Positions 13,301 through 21,620 of a stretch of DNA of 64,000 nucleotides are shown here, in pieces; position 1 is the first letter of the stretch; every line of letters begins with the position of its first letter. Origin of the DNA: Saccoglossus kowalevskii (Eukaryota; Hemichordata; Enteropneusta; Harrimaniidae); assembly GCF_000003605.2 (NCBI RefSeq), contig NW_003122418.1, positions 50,597 through 114,596 on the forward strand, written 5' to 3'. The notes under the pieces are model-generated. The model ran no database searches. It saw nothing but the letters and a program-made list of their open reading frames with translations, and was not told where the DNA came from. Both the position numbers and the translations under genes were made by a program.

Positions 13301-15202
13301 AACAAAGTATGCGCGAACGCTTAGCCCAGGGCTAAGTGCCCTCTGCGGCTACCTTTGGGTGTGAAAATTGTCCCATGTTCGTATAACGACTCTATTCCAC
13401 CAGTCATTACTCCGCGCTCGCTTCCACTCTGATCAGGTCGCTGTAGTAGAGCGTAAAGCAGCTCCAATTGTAGACAAAATAAATTTGGTTCGCTGTCTAC
13501 GACATGCATTAATAAAACTCTGTATTCTGTTATGCCCGTTGTATACTGTTTCTGTGCATTCAAATAAGTTGGGTCCGTCTTCTCTCGCGTTCCTGTGCAC
13601 ACCGCTTCAAAATTAGAACAAAACATGCCAGCAGCAGAAATAAAACCTCGCGCGTCATCCATTTTTCGTTCGTAAATAGCGGCTTACCAAAGGTCACCGA
13701 CTAATGGCACCCCTTAGCCCGTGCTAACGACTGGCCTTCCCTGTGCGTGGACACAATTGGGTCAAGCCAAAATGCAAATATGCTAGATAAGCCTAAATCA
13801 GCTTAAATCTTAGCCCGTACTTCGTGTAACGTGAACGCAACTAATGTTGGCTGGTTGGTATGCTGAAGCTAATCCATTTACAGTTGGTACAAACAAGATT
13901 CTTACAGGGAGTTAGAAAACTCATTGCAATATTTTGAGGATTTATCTAATGTTATGAAAACAATCTGCTAATAGATAAGTCCACTGACAGACGGGCATCA
14001 ATTTTGGTTTGATTATCTGGGACATTGCAACATTGTTTTGACGATACAAAGAAAGTTTTAAATTATCTGTATAAATCTTATTTGCAGTCACTTCAACCAT
14101 CTGGGATAGTTGATTTGGGGTTATTGGAACATTGAACATTGAAGAAATCTCATTTGCGCCCACTATAAACCACTTTGAATATAATAGACATATGCAACAA
14201 ATTTATTGTTATTTGGCCACTACAAACAAATCATAATATTATGAACTGACAATGAAAGAATACTACATTAAATACTTCAAGTGTTGGATCGATATTAGAA
14301 AAATTATCTCTGAAAGGTATCAGCTGATAAAGTATAAGTACTTGAATTCTGTCAACTCTGCAAATACCGGTAAAGCACACCTGTTATCTTGTAATGACGC
14401 GACAATTTTACTCCTGTAGTCGTGTTTGTGTACCATGTTTGGGTTTTTTCGTCTCTTTATAACCATAGTAGCCTGGTTAAACTAGACACAACCATGTCTC
14501 CATTACATTATTGGGTATCATCACTCTGTAGTGTGTAACCACAAAGTATTTTGTGGCTTCAATTAAATTTCAGAATTGGAGCCTGAGTCAGACCTGGCCT
14601 TCAAATGTGACACAAATATAACCTGCAAAAGAACATGTGTTAACCTTTTCAGTAAAGTTGTCTCTCAATCAGAACATTGTAAGTGTACAGAACATCAAGA
14701 GTACATTCACTAGAACAAAATGATCAGTAAAGAGCCTTTTGAAAAATGTTGTACATATACTGTTAATTCAAGTTCATGAAATTAGAGCTAAACCACTATA
14801 ATTACATGCATACAGTGATGTACAAATAGGATGTTAGCTTATTTAGTTTATCATCTCTCTGTAAATGAATACTAAATTTGAATTTCATATTATTCAATTA
14901 CAAATGCTGTTAAGATGTTTCTTTAGATTAATACCGGGGTATATCAATATATTATTTTTTGCTGTGTCAGTGGCATGTCAGTGAATGAGCATAATTAGTT
15001 GAGTAAGGTGCATCATATCAGCTTAGAAGGCACACTGTTCAGGAGAGTGTTTAGTAATCAAAGTTTGTTTTTTTAATCACAGGAACCAAGACCTCATCTG
15101 TTGCCTACAATGTTTGCCAGATTACATCTTATGAAAGCCATCCAACAAGTTATGAAAAATGCTTTTACACTGCTACATATCACACCATTGGAGCAAGTGT
15201 AG
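1217..15202 (+). CDS. DALRD3: DALRD3-like protein (DALR anticodon-binding domain), last three coding exons
   Basis: Three exons, 1217-1386, 10205-10273 and 15083-15202, join in phase and give about 118 residues to a TAG stop. All three have clean splice sites (catcag|GT, AAG|gtgatg; tttcag|AT, ACG|gtaatt; atcacag|GA). The joined protein reads as the all-helical DALR domain found at the C-terminus of arginyl-tRNA synthetases: an SLLREEEEWQLLFNYILPYA helix, then SHKICNFLVNLSRDFSSYY, equivalent to the HRLANYLYDLA..FN.FY helix of ArgRS, then ARLHLMKAIQQVMKNAFTLL, equivalent to the final helix. The insert KIDPTNPRSK and the ending LEQV, in place of the usual ..RM of ArgRS, favour DALRD3, whose known role is to help METTL2 make 3-methylcytidine in arginine tRNAs. 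RARS1 or RARS2 is the alternative. The first exon enters in phase 1, so upstream exons lie outside the window. Domain call about 0.85; symbol less sure. Confidence 0.75.
1595..1735. repeat. 22-bp minisatellite, about six copies
   Basis: The unit AGCGAGTATGGGTGATATTT plus two bases repeats at about 1612, 1634, 1656, 1677, 1699 and 1721 (spacing 22, 22, 21, 22, 22). Copies differ at a few positions (GCGAG/GTGAG, TATGGG/TACGGG). It lies 200 bp inside the intron after the 1217-1386 exon. Confidence 0.8.
2034..3960 (+). repeat. Higher-order satellite of ~151-bp monomers (two 859-bp units)
   Basis: A 37-bp foldback header (2034-2070, AAGTCC...GGACTT) is followed by a GTGCGTCCGTCC segment and then by monomers that each carry TTCAAACTTGGTACATACAT or a variant. 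That motif begins at 2141, 2292, 2450, 2600, 2751, 2871, 3000, 3151, 3302, 3453, 3604, 3714 and 3865, mostly 150-151 bp apart with one short monomer per cycle. The block from about 2047 recurs from about 2903 with an offset of 853-859 bp and near identity, so six monomers form a higher-order unit present about twice. Most monomers contain a GGCC hairpin such as ATGGCCGACTGGCGGCCAT. Short frames through it are by-products of the repeat. Confidence 0.85.
4681..4695. repeat. Homopolymer C15
   Basis: An uninterrupted run of 15 C in DALRD3 intron sequence. It is prone to length error in assembly. Confidence 0.9.
4859..5222 (+). repeat. Third, shorter copy of the ~151-bp satellite
   Basis: It begins with the same 37-bp foldback header (4859-4895, TAGTCCCCG...CGAGGACTA). 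Then follow CGGACCTGTATCTTGGACAT and monomers with TCAAACTTCACACACACATC (about 4963) and TTCAAATTTCCAATATTCAT (about 5113), 150 bp apart. The GGCC hairpin is present at about 5035. Divergence from the 2-4 kb block is greater than between the two units of that block. Confidence 0.75.
6873..7078 (+). repeat. 206-bp inverted arm, left
   Basis: This segment, from TGAGTATAACATTCCTGAAA to GACAGAGTCAACGATGA, matches the reverse complement of 10593-10798 over its full 206 bases with about six mismatches (near 97%). The two arms are 3.5 kb apart and point inward. No clear target duplication flanks them. They may be the TIRs of a 3.9-kb element or two independent copies of one short repeat. Confidence 0.85.
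8323..9370 (+). repeat. Tandem array of ~150-bp units related to the 2-4 kb satellite
   Basis: The array opens with a foldback header (8323-8357: GACTCC...GGAGTC with inner GTGCGAAGCAC), then a CTGTGTG run (about 8370-8402), then about six units. The motif GATGAAACTTGGCACATAGA recurs at about 8440, 8603, 8755, 8899, 9041 and 9191 (spacing 142-163). Each unit also has TTAATTACCTAATTTGCATA. Header, GT-rich lead and the AAACTTGG..CATA core are in the same order as in the satellite at 2034-3960, so the two look like distant relatives. Confidence 0.75.
9430..9760 (+). repeat. Degenerate fragment of the same satellite superfamily
   Basis: It contains TGTCCATGTGTGTGGCTGTC, then ATGGCTGACTGGCGGCTAT (about 9557), then TTCAAACTTTGTATCATGAT (about 9648), then ATGGCCAACTGGTGGTCAT (about 9720). 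Order and spacing follow the 2-4 kb satellite, with more divergence. Confidence 0.55.
9948..10070. mobile_element. Small TIR element (MITE-like), 123 bp
   Basis: The left end CTGTATTTGCTCTATCAGAG mirrors the right end, whose reverse complement is CTATATTTTCTCTATTAGAA. The left flank is TA and the right flank TG, so the target duplication is decayed or absent. A related pair of ends occurs near 20282-20367. Confidence 0.5.
10205..10273 (+). CDS. DALRD3: DALRD3 exon (penultimate)
   Basis: This is a 69-nt exon of 23 codons in phase 0-0, from ICNFLVNLSRDF to RRVHILT, with acceptor atttttttttcag and donor ACG|gtaatt. It encodes the helix equivalent to the conserved YLYDLA..FN.FY helix of arginyl-tRNA synthetases. 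It joins in frame to both neighbouring exons. A nearby ATG-started frame (10220-10417) uses the same frame but ignores the donor. Confidence 0.75.
10593..10798 (-). repeat. 206-bp inverted arm, right
   Basis: Reverse-complement partner of 6873-7078, same length, about six differences. It lies just downstream of the 10205-10273 exon, so the interval between the arms spans that exon. This makes a single intact transposon across the interval less likely than two separate insertions or an inverted duplication. Confidence 0.85.
13141..13841. mobile_element. TIR element with repeated TTAGC/GCTAA palindromes, 701 bp
   Basis: The ends GTTGCGTTCATG and CGTGAACGCAAC are inverted repeats (one gap-like region follows) flanked by TA on both sides (13139-13140 and 13842-13843). 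Inside, the imperfect palindrome TTAGCACGGGCTAAG or its reverse recurs near 13162, 13190, 13221, 13240, 13290, 13320, 13714 and 13808, crowded toward the ends. The element is far more CpG-rich than its surroundings. No transposase was recognised, so it is probably non-autonomous. Confidence 0.75.
15083..15202 (+). CDS. DALRD3: DALRD3 terminal coding exon
   Basis: The acceptor tttttttaatcacag is followed by 39 codons in phase 0 and a TAG stop at 15200-15202. The peptide starts EPRPHLLPTMFARLHL and ends TLLHITPLEQV. The amphipathic last helix with LL.I.PL at the end is the C-terminal signature of the DALR domain. It is only 120 nt and has no in-frame start of its own, so it is visible only as an exon. 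Confidence 0.78.
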   Translation, partial: EPRPHLLPTMFARLHLMKAIQQVMKNAFTLLHITPLEQV

Positions 15203-16172
15203 ATTCAAATATAGTTCAAGTGAAGGAAAAAACATAAACGTAACTGTAACACACCAAAACCTTACTACTCTTTATAATGCTATAGATAATTCACACTGTT
15301 ATGTACTATGCTGCCATGGACTTTTATAGATATTCACACAAAGGAGTACAAGGTCAGGAAACCTGAGTCTGCATACTTTTGTAGGCAGAACCATAAATGA
15401 TGTACCGATTGGCATGTCAACAGATTTTCAAAATCTTTACATAATTTGGAAATTTAAACTTGTTTACCACCATCCCCTCCCAACCACTGCTTGATTCCAG
15501 TAAAAACAAAATTATTATAATACATGGCACTGGACTGTTACAACATTCTCAATTTAAGGTACATATTAATCACCTGTTATGAAATGGTATATCCCAAATA
15601 GAACTGTCATTCAAATGAGGCCATCAAGTCTAGAATAACACAAACTTCAGAAGTGGAATTGCTGACTGAATAATGTTTGATGCCAACACGATTGTATTTC
15701 GATTTTGAAATTAAATATTGTCACTACAATTTGAACTTGAATATATGCCCATTCAAATGTAGAAAAGTAATATTTATCTTTCTGGTCATCGTGCACATCA
15801 GTTTGTGTCTGTCACAACTTTAGGGTCTGCTTGGTAATTGAATTGCGCCCTCACAAGGCAGTAAAGACAATTGTGAACAGCTGAACAATTTGAGTTTTTT
15901 TTGACAGATTTCACTAATAAGTCAAGTGTTATGTGCATCTTTACGACTGACTCTCATACTGATGGTAATTTATATTTTGTTTCTTTTAAAAAACTAACGT
16001 AGGAAGTATTTATTGTGCAGCGCCACCCAGATGAGTTTATATGCAGATTTGTTTGTTTGTTGATTTTGTGAGAAGATTCATACAGAACAGAATACTTGTG
16101 TTGAGTTTTTTAAAAAATCCAAACTATTTTGTAACTATTTTTAGTGCTTATGGGACAGACGTGAACAATAAA
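15203..16172 (+). other. Probable DALRD3 3' UTR
   Basis: About 970 bases follow the stop with no further coding signal. The first AATAAA on this strand after the stop that I found is at 16167-16172, within GAACAATAAAATATTG, and could be the polyadenylation signal. The exact 3' end is inferred. Confidence 0.35.
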
Positions 16173-16499
16173 ATATTGTCCTAACAAGAAAATTGGTCCT
16201 GCTATTTTTAAATTTCACTTATGTTGTGCCTGAATGTATTCTACAAAACATTTTAAAAAACTAATTGTAAAACAGAAAAGTAAAAGAGATCAGATCTTTG
16301 TTAGATAGTCTACGTTGGTTTCCTCTGATAGAAGTTTTATACATTAATCACACAAGTCACACTAACTGTGCTCAGTATCTTGTAAATATCACTATGCTTC
16401 ATATACGACTATTAGTTGCAATTAACGACTTGTACAACAATCAATGATAACAAGAAATGAGAGCAGAAACTACACCATTTACATAAATACATATAGACC

Positions 16500-16900
16500 A
16501 TTTTCCGTACACTGCGAGAATCACGCGTTATGCGTGAAATCGAACGTAAAAACAGGACAAACAAAGGTCATAGCGTCGTAGTCGCGTCAAACATCGCGTG
16601 GGATTCGACAAACGCGAAAGTATTTTGGGGACATTTCCATGCTTAATAATGTGCTGTCCACATTTGATGATAGGCAATTTCGATTAAGTGAGGGTATTCG
16701 GAAGCAATATTCCTCTGTCAAAGATCGGTCGGTCAATGTAAGCTGCGAAATAAAGAAATTCTCGTTCAAAATCAAATCGTTCGATTTTTGCGGCAGACGT
16801 TCGACGCGCGTCTTTCATGCATCTCGCGAGATCTCGCAATTGTTCGGAAAATCATCTATTGAAACTAAATACCTCACGAGTACGAGTTATAGGTACTGAC
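16500..16900. promoter_or_regulatory. Isolated CpG-rich patch between the two convergent genes
   Basis: CpG is dense here (for example GCGTCGTAGTCGCGTC near 16574 and GACGTTCGACGCGCGTC near 16796) while both sides are CpG-poor. It contains the perfect palindrome TCTCGCGAGA (16822-16831), a motif known from CpG-island promoters, and the hairpin TCACGCGTTATGCGTGA (16521-16537). A plus-strand frame (16639-16899, 86 codons) and a minus-strand frame (16587-16775) cross it, neither resembling a known protein. It may be an unmethylated promoter of an unrecognised transcript, or a recent insertion. Confidence 0.4.
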
Positions 16901-17087
16901 TCCCATTAGCAAAGTCATGGTTCAAACCCAACTTGAACTACCTTTTCAATACCAAAACCAAAATGTATTTTCAGCAAAAATTAATTCCCCCTAAAATAGC
17001 AATTACTAATCTATATAAAGACAAAAGACCATGTGTGGAGTGATGAGCACAACTTGTTGGAAAGGTAGTGTGGACAGCAAATCATTG

Positions 17088-17102
17088 CCACCAGAGGGGG
17101 TA
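17088..17102 (+). promoter_or_regulatory. CTCF-like site 1
   Basis: CCACCAGAGGGGGTA fits the core of the bilaterian CTCF motif (CCAS.AG.GGGC.S) with one or two departures. It sits in the first half of an imperfect tandem duplication beginning GTGTGGACAGC at about 17069. Confidence 0.35.
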
Positions 17103-17152
17103 ATTTATATGGAAATATGGTGTGGACAGCCAACAAAACTTATTCTTAATTG

Positions 17153-17166
17153 CCACTAGAGGGTGC
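17153..17166 (+). promoter_or_regulatory. CTCF-like site 2
   Basis: CCACTAGAGGGTGC is a close match to the CTCF core, in the same orientation as the site 65 bp upstream and in the second half of the same duplication (GTGTGGACAGCC at about 17120). Confidence 0.4.
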
Positions 17167-17169
17167 ACT

Positions 17170-20100
17170 TTACACCACAGCTTGAGGTTCCACAAGTATG
17201 TTAACTACTGAAAATAAAATATACATGCATACCTTTGTGAAATTTCTGGTCACACAATCCCCTTGCTTGGGCATTTATTGCAATCACATATTCAAAGCAT
17301 AGTCGTTTCAGCCAACTTGCATTCTTTTTAGTCATGTTTGACTTCTCAAAACCATTGGGCATATTACTGCCATTTTCAAACCACTTTTGGTCATGTGACA
17401 CATTGTTATATGGCCATGCGTTTATTTCTTCAGCCCCGATTCGTTGTCCATGTAGATTTTAATAAGCCACTTTTTGTCAGTAGTCTCCAGTTTTGTTGCA
17501 TATGCAATTAGTAATGACCAATTTTGATTCACACACTTGTTAGTGTCGGGCATTTCTAAATCTTGCCAGGCCTCAAGGTTTAGAATTTGGTCAAGCTGGG
17601 TTCAAATCGCATTGATAGCCAGTATCTATAAGCCCTACTTGGAAGGATTTGGTTGGCTCGTGTATAAACTATAGTGGTTTATAGTTCCATGGTTGGCTAT
17701 ACAGATGTAAACATTTCATATATAAGGGATATGCACTGAATACTCGTGTTTATGGAATTGTACTCTTCCACTAGCAGGGCAAAACATTTTCATTGAATTG
17801 TACAATTGCTAATTGCACCTTGTAACTGACGTTTTAAGTGTAATGGCCAGAATTATGGTCAGTATCTGTGACACTAGCCATAAAGTGAGGCAGTTGCACT
17901 TGAACAGCATGGCTACAAGTTGTAATTAAAAGGCGGCAGTCGTCGTACCGCGTCCTGTTCGATATGGGACTCATAGCGGCGTATACAACACGTGTAAAAT
18001 ACATTATTTACATGAAATTCGAACACGTGCCGACCACCGCGCTTTAACTACACTTGTCAGTTTTTTCTTTCTAGATTATTTCAATATATCTTAACAATAG
18101 GGTTTGGGTTGGACTCTCCAATTACCAGTAAATGCAAAACATTACAAGAACATAGTTGAACTCTGGCGACCTTGCCCTTTGTTATATAATATAATTCCCT
18201 TTATCATAGTTTGTTTCAATATAAATATGCATTGTCATAATTAATTTTGAATACAAACAAGTTTTGGGGTTGAACAAACAGTGGGGAATCAGTCTACCGA
18301 ATGTCCTTTAAAGATGTAAATATCTTACAAAAACATTGGTGCCTTATTTGTTTAATCATTTTAAGAGACATAATTTCCAGCTTTATTCAAAGTAATTCAG
18401 ATATTTTAGTACAAAAACAAATGCCTCACCGCAAAAAAAAAAGTGCTGCATTTAGATGTGAATAGATTCATAAAACATGCAAGATAACAGAAAATCTTAG
18501 CTGGCTTTTGTCCAAGTATTTTGTACAGGTGTCTGTAAAAAATTAATGATTCACTGAGACAAATATGAACTGCCTCATTGTGTGACTACTGTATTATATG
18601 AAAAGTAAAAAAAAACACCTATCTATCATTCTGTTCTAATAGCTGAAACATATTCCTGCGAGTTTTCATTTATCAAATGAACTGTTTGTCAAATACAGAA
18701 TACATATATTTTAGAACAATTTTCTTTTTAAAATGTGGATGAAATGTTTTGCTTTTTATGTATTGTTTTTGATTTGATAACTTTGAACTAAACAGATTTT
18801 CTATTAGCTTCAGATCTTGATCAAAGTTTGGCACCCAGTTCATAGGAGTGCTTATATTGATTTTCTGACATCTTGTTTTCTGTAAAGATTTTATTGGTAG
18901 GTTTGCAAATGTGTATCAGACTGCATTCTCTCCATGAGTTGGTTTTGAAACCCAGTATGGGCTTCTGAGATTTATTACAAGATAAATCATTTACTTCATT
19001 GAACGCATACAACAATGCATATTTCCACTGAGATCAGTGACCTTTGATGTGTATCACCAGTGATCAGTCAAGTAGAAACAGTCAAAATATTTTATCAGAT
19101 TTTCTCAATTTTTGCATGATATTTTCATACAGGACATCTGTTGTTCAAACTCAGGGAAGACTTTATACTGATGAATAAGGTGACCAAGTTTGGTAAAGTT
19201 TGGAATAGAATTAGTAAAGTTAGTATGCACATAACAATTAACGCCGACGCCGACGACAACGCCGGACAAAATTTTCCCCTTAATATACCTTTCCCTTCCA
19301 TCTTTGATGGTACGGGCAAGGTAAAAACCAAAAGCATTACTTTGGTGACCAGTTGTCTATACATCTATTCTTGTATTGCAGGCAATCTTCAATTCACAAT
19401 TATCTGCATTTCTTTTTAAACAAGCATTCATCAAAATGACAACATCCACATTAATATATACCACAATCAGAAAACCTTTCTACAAACATTCATCACTCTG
19501 AAGAAATGCAACAATCAGCATGATTTATGGCAAAAAAAGGAATTTTTAATATTTTTTAAAATGCTGTACAAATAAATTTGGTGTCTTTTTACAGATGTCG
19601 CGCATATTAGAAATAATAAATGTGTACAATAAATAATTTCTCACAACTGAGGTATGTCACCATCTTCAAACCCTCTTATTTGCCACCAATTTTATCCCCC
19701 CCCCCTCCCCATGTGTGTGTAGTTTTTTTAAGGCCTTTTCATTATTGGAAACTTATTGCAAAGAACTGCAAATACTATAGCCAACTATATACAAAGGGAA
19801 CTAAACTGCCCAGATATGTCCAAAAGCGCAAAAATAAATTTCAGTTGTTTAACGCCTTAATTTATCTATCAACTTCTGCACAGAAGTATTCACAATGTTT
19901 ATTGCAACTTTCTGTAATAAATATTTCCTTACTTAAAAAAAAACAACACTAGTATATATACTTCTAGGGTGTCATTTAAAAATGCAAGATAAGTATTGGT
20001 CTTGTACGAGAGCTGTCAAAAAATGGGATACATGGGAGTAAAAAAAAATTATACACCGTACATTCCCATGATCCTTAACCATAAGACGGCTGTGACAGTG

Positions 20101-20870
20101 TTGAGGTATACAAATAGCAAAAGATTATGGAGCAGGGCAATATTCTTCTGTCATGGTACCTATTGGTTTGCACTATAAAATTTATTTCTTAAAAAGAGCA
20201 AATAAAAGAATTTGTTTAAAAAACTTTCGCATTGTCGGCGGCATTAAAATTAATAGAAAGACTACATATACAGACTACGGCATTTGCTCTATTTAAAATG
20301 CTGGCGCTTAGATCAAATCTTGCATACCAAATCTTACATTTTTGGCACTTCTAATAGAGCAAATACAATACCAATAAAAAATGACCATTTATTAATTCAC
20401 TTTGGCAAGATTGATTCATTAAGGTACATGTATTATTAAAGAGATGATCCAATAATCTTAAATATACTCTTTTACAATAGACTTCTTAATATTCCCTTAA
20501 ATCTAATTGTTCAAGGCTTTCATAAGTGCTAATTCCATGAATACTGTTTTGTTTGAATGAAATATTGCTGTTAACTGATATTAGATTGATGCAAGATGCA
20601 ACACCCATCATCCCCATCTACTGTAAATGGAATGACCCAGTGAGTCAAAAATAATATTATTAACACTGAAAATGGCAATTTTCTATTTTACAGGGGGTAG
20701 TTTGGTTTTGTTTTTTTTACTAAAAAAAGGGGGGAGTGGTAATCTTGATGAAATTGAATTTTCTGTTGCACCTGTGAAAGTGAAGAAATCTATGCAAAAC
20801 AGAATGATCTAAAATATAGAGAGGGGTTAAGGTAGGGTCATTATTTAGAAAATTATATTTCATATTTTAT
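17170..20870. other. Spacer between convergent gene ends
   Basis: AT-rich DNA with no gene I can support. It holds a ~120-bp foldback-like repeat at 17929-18048 (related text, TACAACRCRTGTAAAATRCA, recurs near 28799), a GCCGACGCCGACGACAACGC repeat tail at about 19241, a C-rich run at 19686-19700, and a short inverted repeat with ATTTGCTCTATT at its ends (about 20282-20367) resembling the element at 9948. Lower-strand AATAAA signals at 20388-20393 and 20181-20186 could be alternative LRIG poly(A) sites. Confidence 0.4.
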
Positions 20871-20871
20871 T
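20866..20871 (-). terminator. Candidate LRIG polyadenylation signal
   Basis: AATAAA on the minus strand (plus strand TTTATT), about 500 nt past the LRIG stop codon and the nearest one I found. Two later copies lie near 20388 and 20181, so which is used is not known. Confidence 0.3.
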
Positions 20872-21129
20872 ATGGCACTTGCATGAATCTAGCAATACCA
20901 GCATTTGATGACCAAATACCACTACCAATGAGGGCATTTGTGTAATACCTAATGCAGAGCTAACAAGATTCACAACATAGAACTTATTTATATTATACCA
21001 ATTTGTAAATCAAAATGCAAAATACACTGGTTGAGTTGCGACAGATAATTGTACCGAGAACAAAAATAAAAATGTTTGATTCCTGCAACCAAAAACACTT
21101 TCATCCTCCAAAAGCTTTGAATCTGGTTG

Positions 21130-21143
21130 GTTGCCATAGTAAC
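21130..21143. promoter_or_regulatory. RFX X-box match
   Basis: GTTGCCATAGTAAC fits GTNRCC(N2)RGYAAC exactly. It falls in the probable LRIG 3' UTR, which is an unusual place for an RFX site, so it may be fortuitous. Confidence 0.3.
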
Positions 21144-21372
21144 ATTGCTCTTAAAGCACTATATAGAAAGATCTGAAATACTGAATATTTCAATTTATAT
21201 AAAATTGTCTCCCTTCAGGGGATATGACATAGAAAAAATTTTCTTTTCAATAATTATTTTTCTGTACCTAAAAATATTGTCTTTAATTCTGCCAGCAGTT
21301 GTCCCCCATATACAAGAAGAAATATACATATATAAAGTTTCATAGAAGCCATATTTTTAAAACTGCACTTAT

Positions 21373-21620
21373 TTACACGCTGCTAGGGCTTTCTTGGTGA
21401 GTTCTGTTCATTTGCGTTGGGCTCCTAGAGTCCCTTAGATAAGAGTCTATTGTTCTATGCGGTAGCACTCTATGTGATGGCACTGTCACAAATTTATCAC
21501 CTATCTCCAACGGCGATGAATGCTGATGATTATGATATGTATGAAGTGATGAATTATGGTTATTTGGAGGTGTACTTGTAGCAAGGTGAGGTGAAGCACT
21601 TGTAGTTTCTGTGTGATATT
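21373..21620 (-). CDS. LRIG: LRIG exon 18: terminal coding exon
   Basis: The acceptor attaatttgcag is followed by 248 nt to TAA at 21373-21375. The peptide runs [20 protein letters not shown] to HQESPSSV, low-complexity His/Ser/Thr like the rest of the tail. The end SSV resembles a class I PDZ-binding motif (S/T-X-V); that is inference. Confidence 0.8.

Larger units (their letters stand above)
10274..15082 (+). other. DALRD3 last intron
   Basis: This 4.8-kb intron contains the right 206-bp arm and the 701-bp TIR element. A decayed satellite trace (GACATGCCTGGACCAATTGT) lies near 10360, and a second poly-T acceptor near 12055 opens a short frame whose phase does not match the gene. The stretches 10799-13140 and 13842-15082 are otherwise AT-rich with nothing I can name. 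Confidence 0.55.

Noticed and set aside
13321-13662. 113-codon minus-strand frame
   Set aside because: It lies inside the 701-bp TIR element and its composition follows the element's palindromes. It has no similarity to a transposase.
17560-17640. GGTTCAAATC box near 17590 as part of a tRNA gene or tRNA-derived SINE
   Set aside because: No matching A box or cloverleaf pairing upstream.
19141-19419. 92-codon plus frame with NADADDNAG
   Set aside because: The frame is created by a GCCGAC repeat tail of a dispersed repeat and has no domain.
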